DNA of 53,890 nt from Thiogranum sp. (GCA_022340245.1 JAJDOI010000026.1:1-53890); one strand, 5' to 3'; shown: positions 17,641-28,500, numbered from the stretch's first letter. Made by a program: numbers and translations. Notes: generated by a model from the letters alone, not told the origin.

Positions 17641-18414
17641 TTACAGCGGGTAGTCATAGTCGATGATCAGCGGCGCATGGTCGGAGAATCGTTTGTCCTT
17701 GTAGATTCGTGCCGCCTGAACGCGACCCGCCATGCCGGGGGTCACCACCTGGTAGTCTATGCGCCAGCCGACATTCTTCTCCCAGGCGCGGCCGCGGTTC
17801 GACCACCAGGTATACTGATCCGGGCGCGCGTCGACCTGGCGGAATGCATCCACAAAACCCGCGGGCCCGAACACCTCATCCATCCAGGCGCGCTCCTCCG
17901 GCAGAAACCCGGAGTTCTTCAGGTTGCCCCGCCAGTTCTTCAGGTCGATCTGCCTGTGGGCAATATTCCAGTCACCGCAGATAATGTACTCGCGGCGTTT
18001 GCGCCGCAGCCTGCGAAGGTACGGCAAAAAACGCTCCATCATGTCGAACTTCAGCTGTTGGCGTGCCTCGCCCGAGGAGCCGGAATGCATGTACAGTGAT
18101 ATCACGCTGAGCGCGCCGAATTGCACTTCCAGGTAGCGTCCCTCGGCGTCCACATCCGGCCAACCCAGCCCGGCGACAACCCTGTCGGGCTTGCGCCGGC
18201 AGTAGATCGCCACACCGCTGTAACCTTTCTTTCGGGCATCGTGAAAATAGGCCTGCCAGGCACGCGGCCAGAATATCCTGTCCTCCAGCTGACTGACGTG
18301 GGCCCTCGTTTCCTGGATACAGACGACGTCCGCCCGCTGACGACTCATCCAGCTGTAAAAACCCTTGCGCGCGGCTGCCCGGACTCCGTTGACATTCACG
18401 CTGACAATGCGCAT
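17641..18414 (-). CDS. Crc-like exodeoxyribonuclease III family protein
   Basis: ExoIII/AP-endonuclease fold, 257 residues. All catalytic residues are visible: E35 (QETRA), Y108, D148 and N150 (GDWN), D220 (RID) and D245-H246 (SDHAPL). By memory the sequence resembles Pseudomonas Crc more than E. coli Xth[16 protein letters not shown] and ISVNVNG-like blocks, length near Crc's 259, and location divergent from pyrE exactly as crc is. Pseudomonas Crc has lost these catalytic residues and works with Hfq as a translational repressor. This protein is therefore most simply an active nuclease of the Crc branch. A repressor role cannot be judged from sequence. Confidence 0.9.
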   Translation of the reverse strand: MRIVSVNVNGVRAAARKGFYSWMSRQRADVVCIQETRAHVSQLEDRIFWPRAWQAYFHDARKKGYSGVAIYCRRKPDRVVAGLGWPDVDAEGRYLEVQFGALSVISLYMHSGSSGEARQQLKFDMMERFLPYLRRLRRKRREYIICGDWNIAHRQIDLKNWRGNLKNSGFLPEERAWMDEVFGPAGFVDAFRQVDARPDQYTWWSNRGRAWEKNVGWRIDYQVVTPGMAGRVQAARIYKDKRFSDHAPLIIDYDYPL

Positions 18415-18476
18415 GCATTCTCCTCGGTCACTTGCGCGTGTATCATACCGGAGCTTTGACGGGGCGGTGGAAGGAT

Positions 18477-19118
18477 ATGCAGCAGTACAAGAAAGAATTT
18501 CTGGAATTTGCCATCGATGTGGGCGTGCTGCGCTTCGGCGAATTCACCCTGAAATCGGGCCGGCTCAGCCCCTACTTTTTCAATGCCGGGCTGTTCAACA
18601 CCGGCCGGCAGCTGGCCCGCCTGGGCCGTTTCTACGCCCAGGCCATCGTCGACGCCGGCAACGAGTTTGATTTGCTGTTCGGTCCCGCCTACAAGGGCAT
18701 ACCCCTGGCGGCCGCCACCGGCATTGCACTGGCCGACCACCACGACCGCGACACGCCGTACTGCTTCAATCGCAAGGAAGCCAAGGACCACGGCGAAGGC
18801 GGCAACCTGGTCGGGGCGCCGCTGGCCGGGCGCGCGCTGATCATCGATGACGTGATTACCGCGGGTACCGCGATCCGGGAGTCGCTGGACATTATCGCGG
18901 CGGCAGGCGCCGAGGCCGCGGGCGTGGCGATCGCGCTCGACCGGCAGGAACGCGGCCGGGGCGAGCGCTCGGCGATCCAGGAAGTCGAGCAGGATCTCGG
19001 TCTGAAAGTCACCAGCATCGTGACACTCGAAGAGTTACAGGTCTTCCTTGCTGACAAGCCGGAATATCGCGCCGCGCTGGGCAGCATCGCGGCCTACAGA
19101 GAGCAGTACGGCGTCTGA
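18477..19118 (+). CDS. pyrE: Orotate phosphoribosyltransferase
   Basis: Converts orotate and PRPP to OMP, the fifth step of UMP synthesis. From ATG 18477 it has 213 residues, identical in length to E. coli PyrE. The PRPP loop is [17 protein letters not shown] and the catalytic loop holds [19 protein letters not shown] ribosome-binding site supports the start. It is divergent from the Crc-like gene across 62 bases, which must contain both promoters. Confidence 0.95.
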   Translation: MQQYKKEFLEFAIDVGVLRFGEFTLKSGRLSPYFFNAGLFNTGRQLARLGRFYAQAIVDAGNEFDLLFGPAYKGIPLAAATGIALADHHDRDTPYCFNRKEAKDHGEGGNLVGAPLAGRALIIDDVITAGTAIRESLDIIAAAGAEAAGVAIALDRQERGRGERSAIQEVEQDLGLKVTSIVTLEELQVFLADKPEYRAALGSIAAYREQYGV

Positions 19119-19143
19119 CCCGAAGGCTGCCTGCGGCAGCGTC

Positions 19144-19899
19144 TCAGCCAATAATCAGTTTGATCCCGATAAGCAGGGTGATAATCTCGAAACCGCGCTT
19201 GATCCAGCGGTTACCCTTCCTGATGGCAAGATGAGCCCCGGCATAGCCGCCAAGCAGTGAGCCGGCCAGCAATGCCGGCAACCACTCCCAGCGGATGTCA
19301 GCGAGAAAAGCCAGCGTCAGCGCGCCGGTACCGTTCCAGAAAATCCCCACCAGTATCAGCGTATAGGCAACTGCGCGCCGGTAGTCCAGGCCAAACCAGC
19401 GCACCAGCCACAGCGTGACGAAAAGCCCGGTGCCGGACGTCAGCGAGCCGTTGAGCGCCCCGATAAAGAACAGTCCCGCGCCGCCCACGGCGAAACCGCT
19501 GGAGTCTCGGTGCTGGGGATTGTCGCGCTGGCCGAGCCCCGGGTTGGCCCAGGAGTACGCGCCAAGCCCTGCCGTGAGCACGCCGAGGGCGATTTCGGCG
19601 CTCCGGCCCGGGATTGCGATAATCAGGTTGGCGCCCAGCCACACCCCCGGCAAGCCCGTGGCAAGTATAAATAGAGCAAGGCTTTTCTCCAGACTGCCTT
19701 CTCTCAAGTGACGCACAGTCGCGCCGATACCCAAGGCAACACTGGCTACTTTATGGGTCGCCAGCGCGACGACGAAGGGCAGCCCGAGGAAAATCAGCGC
19801 GGGTAACTGAATCAGACCCGCGCCACCACCGGAAAATGCCGAGAACAGGTTGGCCAGCAGTGATATGAGGAACAACAGCAGCTGATCGCGCAACTCCAT
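19144..19899 (-). CDS. TSUP family transporter (TauE/SafE)
   Basis: Integral membrane protein of 251 residues with roughly eight hydrophobic stretches. The N-terminal repeat signature (SAFSGGGAGLIQLPALIFLG) and its second-half copy (GALNGSLTSGTGLFVTL) identify the TSUP family. Members export sulfite, sulfoacetate or other small organic anions, but the substrate cannot be read from the sequence. ATG 19899 is used because the codon before it is TTG. It is convergent with pyrE over a 25-base gap that contains a small GCTGCC/GGCAGC hairpin. Confidence 0.85.
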   Translation of the reverse strand: MELRDQLLLFLISLLANLFSAFSGGGAGLIQLPALIFLGLPFVVALATHKVASVALGIGATVRHLREGSLEKSLALFILATGLPGVWLGANLIIAIPGRSAEIALGVLTAGLGAYSWANPGLGQRDNPQHRDSSGFAVGGAGLFFIGALNGSLTSGTGLFVTLWLVRWFGLDYRRAVAYTLILVGIFWNGTGALTLAFLADIRWEWLPALLAGSLLGGYAGAHLAIRKGNRWIKRGFEIITLLIGIKLIIG

Positions 19900-19929
19900 C
19901 AACCGACACCCGGAACATGGCTTGCATCA

Positions 19930-20583
19930 ATGACCGACATGAAGAAACTCAACCGTTACGTATCCCTGGCTTTATTTGCATTTACCTGCCTGTCATCGGC
20001 CGGCGTGCAGGCCGGCAAGCTCTACAAGTGGGTGGACGAGAATGGCCAGGTCCGCTATGGCGACGCCATCCCGGCGAAATACGCCAAAAAACGCAACGAA
20101 ACGCTGAACAAGGAAGGCATTGTGGTTGACCACAAAGCCGCTGCCAAGACCCGCGCACAGCTCGCCGAGGAAGAACGCATCAAGAAAGCCGAGGCGGAAG
20201 AAGAACGCATTCGCCGGGAAAAGGCTTATCAGGACCGTATTCTGCTCGACACCTTTACCAACGAAGACGAAATGGTCATGACGCGCGACGGCAAAATCGA
20301 GGCTATCGAGGCAGTTATTCGCATAACCAAGGGCCGCACCGAAAAACTCAAGCAGCGGCTGGGCGAGTTGCAGCGCACCGCCGCCAATATGGAACGGGCC
20401 GGCAGGCCGGTCTCCGACAACATCAAGAAAGATATCGCGGAATCGCGTGACCAGCTCGACCAGAATCGCCGTTATGTCGTCAATCGCCAGGCCGAACAGG
20501 AGAAAATCCGGGACAAATTTGAAGCCGACATCAAGCGCTTTCGCGAACTCAAAACGGCACAGGCCGCCGAAGCAGAAAAGTAG
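19930..20583 (+). CDS. DUF4124 domain secreted protein
   Basis: Exported protein of 217 residues. A signal peptide (about MKKLNRYVSLALFAFTCL to VQA) is followed by the DUF4124 motif GKLYKWVDENGQVRYGD, then a long charged helical region rich in E, K and R (EEERIKKAEAEEERIRRE), likely coiled coil. The cellular role is unknown; DUF4124 proteins are common periplasmic or envelope proteins of beta- and gammaproteobacteria. A second ATG at 19939 fits a signal peptide equally well. It is convergent with argB, with only 11 bases between the stops. Confidence 0.82.
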   Translation: MTDMKKLNRYVSLALFAFTCLSSAGVQAGKLYKWVDENGQVRYGDAIPAKYAKKRNETLNKEGIVVDHKAAAKTRAQLAEEERIKKAEAEEERIRREKAYQDRILLDTFTNEDEMVMTRDGKIEAIEAVIRITKGRTEKLKQRLGELQRTAANMERAGRPVSDNIKKDIAESRDQLDQNRRYVVNRQAEQEKIRDKFEADIKRFRELKTAQAAEAEK

Positions 20584-20594
20584 CTGCCGCCAGG

Positions 20595-21491
<897 letters not shown>

Positions 21492-24065
21492 TCAGAACGG
21501 CAGCGACAGGCTGGGATCGGCCTGCAGCATCACCCGGCGAAACTCGTCCTGGATCGTGCTCAGCGCCAACTCGTCATCGGCCTCGAAACGCAGTACCAGG
21601 CAGGGTGTGGTATTCGATGCGCGCACCAGACCCCAGCCGCGTTCGAACTCAACCCGCAAGCCGTCGATGGTGGCCACACGGGCGTTCTCGAAGTGCGCAC
21701 CGTTGAGCAGCTTCTCCATGAACACCGGCGGCTCACCTTCGGCCATGGGCACATTGATCTCGGGGGTGCTCATACTCTCGGGCAGTGTTGCAAAAAGATC
21801 GCTTGAACTGCGCGAATCATTGGCCAGAACCTCCAGCAGTCGCGCGGCCGAGTAGAGCCCGTCGTCGAAGCCGAACCAGCGCTCCTTGAAGAAGATATGG
21901 CCACTCATTTCGCCGGCCAGCAGGGCGCCGCTCTCTTTCATCTTGGCCTTGATCAGGGAATGTCCCGTCATCCACATCAGGGCTTCGCCGCCGTGCTCGG
22001 CGACCACCGCTGCCACGTGGCGCGAACACTTGACGTCGTAGATAATCAGCGCGCCGGGGTTGCGCGACAGAACATCCATAGCCAGCAACATCAGCACCCG
22101 GTCCGGCCAGATGACTTCGCCTTGCGAACTGACGATACCGATGCGGTCACCGTCCCCGTCGAACGCAATGCCGAGTTCCGCGCCCGTTTCCTGTACCGTC
22201 TGGATCAATGTCGCCAGATTCTCGGTTTTGCTCGGATCGGGATGATGGTTCGGAAAGTGGCCGTTGACGTCACAGAAGAGTTCGACAACCTCACAACCCA
22301 GCGCCGCAAACAGGCGCGGCGCCGCGTTCCCGGCAACCCCGTTGCCGCAATCAACCACCACTTTCATCGGCCGCGAGATCTGCACGTCTGATTTCACCCG
22401 CTCGATGTAGTCCGGCACTACGTCGACCTGGTCGAGGCTGCCCTCGCCGGTCAGCATATCCCCTGACTCGATGCGCTGACGCAGGCCGTCGATGGCCTCG
22501 TTCGACAAGGTATCGCCGCCGAGAACCACCTTGAAGCCGTTATACTGGGCCGGGTTATGGCTGCCCGTCACCATGACGCCGGAATTGCTGCCCAGGTACT
22601 GTGCAGCGAAGTACAACACCGGGGCTGGCACCTCACCGACATCCTTCACGTCCCGCCCGGTAGCCAGCAGGCCGCGAATCAGGGCTTCGGCAAGCTCTGG
22701 ACTGGAAAGGCGCCCATCGCGCCCCACGACAACAATCTGCTCACCGCGAAAGTATGCTTCACTGCCGATGGCCCGCCCGATTTCGAAAGCCACCTCGGAC
22801 GTGAGACTCTCCCCGACGAGCCCGCGAATATCGTAGGCCCTGAAAATGCCCGGATCGACCTTGCTTTCGACCACGTCCAACCGGCTGATCTCCAGCGCGT
22901 TTTCGTCGAACAACAGATCGCCTTCGATCTCGTCCTCGACCTGCACCACCGGCGCTGCCGCGGGAGGCGGACTGCCTTCGGATACCGGAGTCTCCCTGAC
23001 CGGTGCAGCGGCACGGCTGACGCCGGTCGCAGCTGCTCGTGCAAGCAGCTCGATGGTGTCGCGCATTTCGGCCAGGGCGTTTGGGTACGTGCCCCGGCTG
23101 CGCCCGTCGCGCATGTCCTTGACAATAGTGAGCAGCGTGACCTGATCGCGCCTGAGCCCCGCGCCGAGCTTGCGGAACACCAGCCAGACAAGCGCCGCCA
23201 GTAACAGCGCAGCAACGCCCGCAGCAGCCACCGCGGAAGTCAGCAGCAAGTCACTCCCGGCCGTAACACTGTCAGAACCCCAGTAGCCAACCCGCCAACG
23301 ACTGCCGCTGACCGACATCAGGCTGTCCGGCGCACCCGTTTTGAAGCGGGTATCGCCGCGACTACCCAGTACCACGGGGGCCGCGCCGGAAACCTGCTGT
23401 TGCAACTCGGCATAGCCGTCTGCCTGGTCCTGATTGAGCAGACCTTGCAACTGCTGTACCGGGAAACTGACCAACAGATCACCGACAATGCGCCGTCCCT
23501 GCGGATCAAGAATGCGGCGCACCAGGTTGATATGCTGCTGCGACGTCCCCGACATATGCACTTCCACGGGTGGCGGGGTATCCTGCGTCTCGGCATGCCG
23601 GAGCATGTCGAGTACCGCGTAACTGATGGGCGGACTGGCCTCCAGGTCCGCTTCCTCTATACCGGGCGGCAGGAGTCTCACCCGCACCGAAGCGGGAAAC
23701 AGGTAGGCCAGCGAAGCGGCCTTTTCCGCACGCGCGCCACCATCCCCTTCCATCATCAGTCGTGACAGTTGCGGATCCTTGGCTACCAGTTCCGCCGTCG
23801 CAACCTGGTGCTCGACCCACTGGCGAAAGCTGCCGGCGAACAGACGCGCAGCCAGGTCAGCCTGTTTTTGTTCGCTGGCCCTGAGTTCCAGCACGGTCTG
23901 CAGATAAACCACGACCGGTGGCACGGCGACCAGCAGAACGCCCGCCACCACAAGCAGGAGCATCTGGCTGCGCAGACTGAAGGCGTTGGACGGCTGAACA
24001 GACTCCGACTTGGCAGACTGCGACTTGGCAGGCTGATTCTTACCCGACCCAAAAGGTAGTTTCAT
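21492..24065 (-). CDS. algC: Phosphomannomutase/phosphoglucomutase with N-terminal membrane region (AlgC type)
   Basis: Fusion of 857 residues. The N-terminal third has two hydrophobic segments (near 33-53 and 275-297) flanking a periplasmic region of about 220 residues. The C-terminal 450 residues are a complete alpha-D-phosphohexomutase: start AYDIRGLVGESL, phosphoserine loop VMVTGSHNPAQYNG, metal loop AFDGDGDRIG, sugar loop and C-terminal phosphate loop. AlgC interconverts Man-6-P/Man-1-P and Glc-6-P/Glc-1-P for LPS and exopolysaccharide. The long form is like the full-length AlgC annotated in P. aeruginosa. The extra sensor-like region suggests membrane localisation, but its ligand is not known. 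Confidence 0.93.
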   Translation of the reverse strand: MKLPFGSGKNQPAKSQSAKSESVQPSNAFSLRSQMLLLVVAGVLLVAVPPVVVYLQTVLELRASEQKQADLAARLFAGSFRQWVEHQVATAELVAKDPQLSRLMMEGDGGARAEKAASLAYLFPASVRVRLLPPGIEEADLEASPPISYAVLDMLRHAETQDTPPPVEVHMSGTSQQHINLVRRILDPQGRRIVGDLLVSFPVQQLQGLLNQDQADGYAELQQQVSGAAPVVLGSRGDTRFKTGAPDSLMSVSGSRWRVGYWGSDSVTAGSDLLLTSAVAAAGVAALLLAALVWLVFRKLGAGLRRDQVTLLTIVKDMRDGRSRGTYPNALAEMRDTIELLARAAATGVSRAAAPVRETPVSEGSPPPAAAPVVQVEDEIEGDLLFDENALEISRLDVVESKVDPGIFRAYDIRGLVGESLTSEVAFEIGRAIGSEAYFRGEQIVVVGRDGRLSSPELAEALIRGLLATGRDVKDVGEVPAPVLYFAAQYLGSNSGVMVTGSHNPAQYNGFKVVLGGDTLSNEAIDGLRQRIESGDMLTGEGSLDQVDVVPDYIERVKSDVQISRPMKVVVDCGNGVAGNAAPRLFAALGCEVVELFCDVNGHFPNHHPDPSKTENLATLIQTVQETGAELGIAFDGDGDRIGIVSSQGEVIWPDRVLMLLAMDVLSRNPGALIIYDVKCSRHVAAVVAEHGGEALMWMTGHSLIKAKMKESGALLAGEMSGHIFFKERWFGFDDGLYSAARLLEVLANDSRSSSDLFATLPESMSTPEINVPMAEGEPPVFMEKLLNGAHFENARVATIDGLRVEFERGWGLVRASNTTPCLVLRFEADDELALSTIQDEFRRVMLQADPSLSLPF

Positions 24066-24101
24066 TGCTGTCCCTGAGTAGACTCGATTGTCGAACGGCC
24101 G

Positions 24102-24557
24102 TCAGGCACGACCGGTGTGACCGAAGCCGCCGGCACCCCTGGTACTATCGACAAAATCCTCCACAACTTCAAACCCGGCGCGAACCACGGGCACGAAGAC
24201 CATTTGCGCAATACGCTCCCCGGGTTCGATATTGAAGCTATCGTTGCCGCGGTTCCAGCAGGATACATACAACTGCCCCTGATAGTCCGAATCGATGAGA
24301 CCCACGAGGTTGCCCAGAACGATACCGTGCTTGTGCCCCAGACCGGATCGCGGCAACAGCACCGCCGCGAGCGACGGATCGCCGATGTGGATCGCGATAC
24401 CGGTCGGCAACAGCTCGGTCCGGCCCGGTTCGAGTTTCAAGGTGTCGTCCAGGCAGGCCCGCAAATCGATTCCGGCGGAGCCATCGGTGGCGTAATCCGG
24501 TATCGGAAAGGTGGTGCCGACCCGGCTGTCGAGTATTTTAAGCTGAATGCTCTGCAT
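24102..24557 (-). CDS. dut: Deoxyuridine 5'-triphosphate nucleotidohydrolase
   Basis: Trimeric dUTPase, 151 residues, the same length as E. coli Dut, hydrolysing dUTP to dUMP and PPi. The five motifs are visible: [36 protein letters not shown] and the C-terminal arm [11 protein letters not shown]. The start ATG 24557 lies inside the end of coaBC, overlapping by 20 bases. The frame stays open upstream within coaBC, but the motifs begin only here. Confidence 0.95.
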   Translation of the reverse strand: MQSIQLKILDSRVGTTFPIPDYATDGSAGIDLRACLDDTLKLEPGRTELLPTGIAIHIGDPSLAAVLLPRSGLGHKHGIVLGNLVGLIDSDYQGQLYVSCWNRGNDSFNIEPGERIAQMVFVPVVRAGFEVVEDFVDSTRGAGGFGHTGRA

Positions 24558-25770
24558 GGGACTCCGTATGTTTGTCGTGAGGGGATGCCTGGTAGCGTCC
24601 GGCGATCTGCTCAACCAGACGCAGAGCCACCCGGTATTTGGTGTCTTTTTCGATGTGCAACTCTCCGCCCTCCCACACCACCAGCAGGGCGTTTTCGTCG
24701 ACGTCAAAGCCCAGATCCGGGCCCACGAGATTAGCGGCAAGCATGGCGATACCCTTGCCGAGGCGTTTCTTGTGGGCGTTGTGGCGCAGATTCTCCGTTT
24801 CCGCGGCAAACCCCACGCAAAACGGCGCTGCGGGCAGACCCGCGACCGTCGCCAGGATATCGGGTGCCGGCTTCAGTTTCAGGGTCAGCTCCGCCGACTG
24901 TCTTTTCAGCTTTCGCGACGCCGTTTCCGCCGGCTGATAATCCGCTACCGCCGCGGCTGCGACGAAGATGTCACAGGCGCCGGCACGCTGCATGACCGCC
25001 TCCAGCATCTGCTGCGCGGATTCCACGCGCACCAAGGCCACACCCGCGGGCCGATCCAGGGAGACCGGACCACTGATCAACGTCACCTCGGCACCGGCTT
25101 CCCGTGCAGCCGCCGCCACCGCGTAGCCCATTTTCCCCGAGCTGCGGTTACTCAGGAAGCGAACCGGGTCAAGCGCTTCGCGCGTGGGCCCGGCAGTTAC
25201 CAGGACCTTGAGCCCGGCGAGCAGCCCCCGACCGAAGGAGTCCGATATGGCCTGGAGCAGCAATGGCGGCTCCAGCATTCGTCCCGCGCCGATATCACCA
25301 CAGGCCTGTTCGCCCGTTGCCGGTCCACACAGTCGCACACCCCGCTCGCACAACACCGCCGCATTGGCCTGCGTGGCCGGGTGTCCCCACATGGCCTGGT
25401 TCATGGCCGGGGCCACCAGCAGCGGTGCACTGGTAGCCAGGCAGATCGCTGCCAGCAAATCATCGGCGCGTCCTTGCGCCAGGCGAGCCAGCACGTCGGC
25501 GGTGGCGGGTGCAATCAGCACCCGGTCCGCCCAGCGGGCGAGCTCGATGTGGTCCATACCGCTGCGATCATCCGACCAACCCTGCCACACCGCTTCACCG
25601 GTCAGCGCCTGAAAAGTCCGAGGTCCGACGAATTCGCCCGCAGACGCGGTCATGACCACCCGCACTCGCGCACCGGCGCCGCGCAACAGGCGTACCAGCT
25701 CGGCGCTTTTATACGCGGCGATACCGCCGCAAACACCGACAAGAATGTGTTTTCCCGAAAGAAAATTCAT
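24538..25770 (-). CDS. coaBC: Bifunctional phosphopantothenoylcysteine decarboxylase / phosphopantothenate-cysteine ligase
   Basis: Dfp, 410 residues. The N-terminal CoaC half is a flavoprotein with [11 protein letters not shown], the catalytic His in [10 protein letters not shown] and [10 protein letters not shown]. The C-terminal CoaB half has [20 protein letters not shown] and the GFAAETE motif. Together they make 4'-phosphopantetheine for coenzyme A; coaD, the next step, is also in this window at 43.7 kb. ATG 25770 is preferred to upstream starts because the family begins with the strand just before [10 protein letters not shown]. It is divergent from radC. Confidence 0.95.
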   Translation of the reverse strand: MNFLSGKHILVGVCGGIAAYKSAELVRLLRGAGARVRVVMTASAGEFVGPRTFQALTGEAVWQGWSDDRSGMDHIELARWADRVLIAPATADVLARLAQGRADDLLAAICLATSAPLLVAPAMNQAMWGHPATQANAAVLCERGVRLCGPATGEQACGDIGAGRMLEPPLLLQAISDSFGRGLLAGLKVLVTAGPTREALDPVRFLSNRSSGKMGYAVAAAAREAGAEVTLISGPVSLDRPAGVALVRVESAQQMLEAVMQRAGACDIFVAAAAVADYQPAETASRKLKRQSAELTLKLKPAPDILATVAGLPAAPFCVGFAAETENLRHNAHKKRLGKGIAMLAANLVGPDLGFDVDENALLVVWEGGELHIEKDTKYRVALRLVEQIAGRYQASPHDKHTESHAEHSA

Positions 25771-25908
25771 ACTTCGGAGTGTACCAGAAGCCGGGCGCAC
25801 TGGAAGCGACGGGAAATACACTTTACACACCGGGTGCGGCCTTTCATCATGCCCGGAAGGCGTGGAAATTCCACGCCTTCACGGCAACCAGGCACACGGA
25901 GGTGCTGT

Positions 25909-26583
25909 ATGTCTATCCAGCGTTGGCCCGCAGCGGAGCGGCCACGGGAAAAATTATTGTTGGCCGGCCCCCAGGCGTTGTCCGACGCCGAACTGCTCGC
26001 CATCTTTCTGCGCACAGGCACACGCGGCCAGAGCGCGGTGGAGCTGGCCCGCACCCTCGTGCAGGATTTCGGTGGACTGCGCCAGCTGATGGCGGCCGAC
26101 AAGCACCGGGTGTGCGCCACCAAGGGCCTTGGGCCGGCCAAGTACGCCCAGCTGCAAGCGGTGCTGGAACTGGCACGGCGCCACATGGGCGAAGCCTTGC
26201 GCCGCGGCGAATTACTTAAAAACCCTACTGATACAAAATGTTACCTGGCAGCCCGTCTGCGTGACTACCGCCACGAAGTGTTCGCCTGTCTGTTTCTCGA
26301 TACCCGGCACCGCCTGATCAGCTATGAGGAACTGTTCCGCGGCACCATCGACGGGGCCAGCGTTTACCCGCGTGAGGTGGTCCGACGGGCCCTGGAATTG
26401 AATGCCGCCGCCATCGTTCTGGCGCATAACCACCCGTCCGGTATGGCAGAACCCAGCGATGCAGACCGGCGCATTACCCGACGGCTGCAGGACGCCCTCG
26501 GGCTGGTCGACATCCGGGTGCTTGACCACCTGGTGGTCGGAGACCAGGCGGCGGTATCCTTTGCCGAGCGCGGCTGGATTTAG
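25909..26583 (+). CDS. radC: RadC/YeeS family JAMM-domain protein
   Basis: Protein of 224 residues, near E. coli RadC's 222. An N-terminal helix-hairpin-helix region ([13 protein letters not shown]) precedes the MPN/JAMM metalloprotease-like domain with the zinc motif [19 protein letters not shown]-repair role was proposed historically but not confirmed, so the substrate is unknown. The start is set by a GGAGG site seven bases before ATG 25909. A much longer frame runs upstream antisense to dut and coaBC and is rejected. It is followed by rpmB as in most gammaproteobacteria. Confidence 0.92.
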   Translation: MSIQRWPAAERPREKLLLAGPQALSDAELLAIFLRTGTRGQSAVELARTLVQDFGGLRQLMAADKHRVCATKGLGPAKYAQLQAVLELARRHMGEALRRGELLKNPTDTKCYLAARLRDYRHEVFACLFLDTRHRLISYEELFRGTIDGASVYPREVVRRALELNAAAIVLAHNHPSGMAEPSDADRRITRRLQDALGLVDIRVLDHLVVGDQAAVSFAERGWI

Positions 26584-26627
26584 GGCCGTTTCCAAGGTCG
26601 GCGCCCCCCCGGATCAGGCGCACGGAC

Positions 26628-26656
26628 TTGTCGAAAAAGGCCCTCTCTGGTATAAA
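26628..26656 (+). promoter_or_regulatory. Sigma-70 promoter for rpmB-rpmG
   Basis: TTGTCG at 26628-26633 and TATAAA at 26651-26656 are spaced by exactly 17 bases. Transcription would start near 26663, giving a leader of about 50 nt before rpmB. The position just after radC matches the known separate promoter of the L28-L33 operon. Confidence 0.72.
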
Positions 26657-26712
26657 GCGCGGTTCTCGTTGCCCGCTCTAAGGGCCGTGCAAGAATGTTG
26701 AGGATTTAAGCC

Positions 26713-26949
26713 ATGTCCAAAGTCTGTCAGGTTACCGGGAAACGCCCCATTACGGGCAACAATGTCTCCCATGCGCACAACAAGACCCGCCGCCGGTTCC
26801 TGCCGAACCTGCATACCCACCGGTTCTGGGTGGAAAATGAGAAGCGCTGGGTGAAGCTGCGTATCTCGTCCAAGGGCATGCGCATTATCGACAAACTGGG
26901 CATCGAATCGGTGCTGACCGATATCCGCGCCCGCGGCGAAAAGGTTTAG
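26713..26949 (+). CDS. rpmB: 50S ribosomal protein L28
   Basis: Basic protein of 78 residues, the usual L28 length. The N-terminus ([20 protein letters not shown]) and [17 protein letters not shown] are diagnostic. It is a structural component of the large ribosomal subunit near the exit-tunnel region. It is the first gene of rpmB-rpmG, with a promoter recognised at 26628 and a terminator at 27129. Confidence 0.97.
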   Translation: MSKVCQVTGKRPITGNNVSHAHNKTRRRFLPNLHTHRFWVENEKRWVKLRISSKGMRIIDKLGIESVLTDIRARGEKV

Positions 26950-26960
26950 AGGGTCAAGCC

Positions 26961-27116
26961 ATGCGTGACAAAATCAAACTGGTCTCGAGTGCAGGCACGG
27001 GACATTTTTACACCACTGACAAGAACAAACGCACCACCCCGGACAAGCTGGAAATGAAAAAGTACGACCCGGTGGTGCGTAAACACGTGATGTACAAGGA
27101 AGCCAAAATCAAGTAA
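26961..27116 (+). CDS. rpmG: 50S ribosomal protein L33
   Basis: Short gene of 51 codons plus stop, starting 11 bases after rpmB. The translation begins [20 protein letters not shown] and ends YKEAKIK; the [17 protein letters not shown] block is typical of L33. Zinc-binding cysteine pairs are absent, so this is the Cys-minus (C-) form. It is the last gene before the bidirectional terminator. Confidence 0.96.
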   Translation: MRDKIKLVSSAGTGHFYTTDKNKRTTPDKLEMKKYDPVVRKHVMYKEAKIK

Positions 27117-27128
27117 GCGCTCAGGCTC

Positions 27129-27175
27129 GGATACAGCAAAAAAGCCCGGCATAGCCGGGCTTTTTTGCTGTATCC
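27129..27175. terminator. Bidirectional intrinsic terminator, 22-bp perfect stem
   Basis: The arms 27129-27150 and 27154-27175 are perfectly complementary with a 3-base loop (ATA). The GC core GCCCGGC/GCCGGGC is flanked by six A on one side and six T on the other, so it can end transcripts from both directions. It separates rpmG on the plus strand from the convergent desaturase gene. Confidence 0.95.
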
Positions 27176-27195
27176 ATTCGGCAATTCCGGGTTTT

Positions 27196-28398
27196 TCAGG
27201 CCGTTTGCAGGCTGTAACCTTTCAACCGCCGGGCAAAATCCTGCAGCGTCTGCACCCCCGTTGCCTCAGCCTGCTGACACCAGTCCTGCAAGGCCTGCAC
27301 CAGGTTCTCGTGGCTCGCCGCGCTGCGGTTCCATATGCCCTGCAACCGCTCACGGTACTGATAAACCGTACGCAGTGTGGCGAAACGTTCCAGCACACCC
27401 TCCAGCATACGGCGGCTCCGGGCGTCCAGGATGGCCGGATGACGTATCAGCAGCCGCCGGGCACTGCGCAAGTGCTTGCGACAAGCGCCGTTCCTGCAGC
27501 GATATTCCTCGCGCAGAACCGGCAACAACACTTCGCGGGCATAATTTGACATGACGTTGAGCCGGTTGGCGAACACAGCGCGCAGGGTGTCGATATCCAC
27601 GCGCTCCTTGCCGGGCAAGATATGCGCCGTCGGTGCGAGTTTTTTGACCTTCGCCAGACCCAGGGCCTGCAGGATACAAATGTACCCCCAACCCAGATCG
27701 AACTCCCACCAGCGGCTGGAGAACTTGGCCGAACTCGCAAACGCGTGGTGATTGTTGTGCAACTCTTCGCCGCCGATGAGTACGCCCAGCCAGGCGATAT
27801 TGCGCGACGCATCAGGGGTCTCGAAATTACGGTAGCCCCACCAGTGACCGATACCGTTGATTACGCCTGCGGCCCAGACGGGGATCCATAACATCTGCAC
27901 GGCCCACAGCGCCACTCCGGCGAAACCGAACAACAGGTAGTCGACGATCAGCATCAGCGTCACCCCCAGCATCGGGTAAGCGCCATAGATGCGGCGCTCC
28001 AGCCAGTCATCCGGAGTATTGTGCCCATAGTGCTCCAGGGTCTCGGCGTTGTTCGCCTCGATCCGATACAGTTCAGCCCCCTCCCACAGCACCTTTGCAA
28101 TACCGCGCGTCTGCGGGCTGTGCGGGTCTTCCGGCGTTTCGCACTTGGCGTGATGCTTCCGGTGGATCGCGACCCACTCCCGCGTCACCATGCCCGTCGT
28201 CAGCCACAGCCAGAAACGGAAGAAATGGCTCACCACCGGGTGCAGATCCAGCGCCCGATGCGCCTGGTGGCGGTGCAAGAATACCGTCACGCTGACGATA
28301 GTAAGATGGGTGAGAGCCAGACCAACAACGGCATAGACCCACCAGGATGGCTGCAGGAAACCCGCATACCAGGAAAAATCGAACAAAGAATCGTGCAT
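27196..28398 (-). CDS. Acyl-CoA/phospholipid fatty acid desaturase
   Basis: Membrane-bound di-iron desaturase of 400 residues. The three histidine boxes are HRHQAH (42-47), HRKHH (79-83) and HNNHH (214-218), with hydrophobic pairs between them. It resembles the delta-9 DesA/DesB group of Pseudomonas, which introduces double bases in acyl chains aerobically and adjusts membrane fluidity. The C-terminal 150 residues are Arg-rich and helical and follow the catalytic core, as in other long members; their role is unclear. The ATG at 28398 lies 154 bases from the divergent EAL-HDOD gene. Confidence 0.9.
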   Translation of the reverse strand: MHDSLFDFSWYAGFLQPSWWVYAVVGLALTHLTIVSVTVFLHRHQAHRALDLHPVVSHFFRFWLWLTTGMVTREWVAIHRKHHAKCETPEDPHSPQTRGIAKVLWEGAELYRIEANNAETLEHYGHNTPDDWLERRIYGAYPMLGVTLMLIVDYLLFGFAGVALWAVQMLWIPVWAAGVINGIGHWWGYRNFETPDASRNIAWLGVLIGGEELHNNHHAFASSAKFSSRWWEFDLGWGYICILQALGLAKVKKLAPTAHILPGKERVDIDTLRAVFANRLNVMSNYAREVLLPVLREEYRCRNGACRKHLRSARRLLIRHPAILDARSRRMLEGVLERFATLRTVYQYRERLQGIWNRSAASHENLVQALQDWCQQAEATGVQTLQDFARRLKGYSLQTA

Positions 28399-28452
28399 CT
28401 ATGCCTCGGCAAAGCAACAAATGTTCACGGGATTTTACCACACAGCTCGTTT

Positions 28453-28500
28453 ATCCTGCTTTTTTGTTGCAGGATTAGCTGCCGGGGCCGGAACTATAAT
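28453..28500 (+). promoter_or_regulatory. Inverted repeat and -10 box upstream of the EAL-HDOD gene
   Basis: ATCCTGC (28453-28459) and GCAGGAT (28469-28475) form a perfect 7-base inverted repeat with a 9-base spacer. A consensus TATAAT follows at 28495-28500, but no clear -35 sits 16-18 bases before it. The repeat overlaps where a -35 would be and could bind a regulator. GCAGGATT recurs at about 28543, next to the start codon. Confidence 0.4.

Noticed and set aside
24547-25908. Very long plus-strand open frame running into radC
   Set aside because: It lies antisense to dut and coaBC and has no family motifs before the radC ATG; GC-rich DNA often leaves the antisense frame open.
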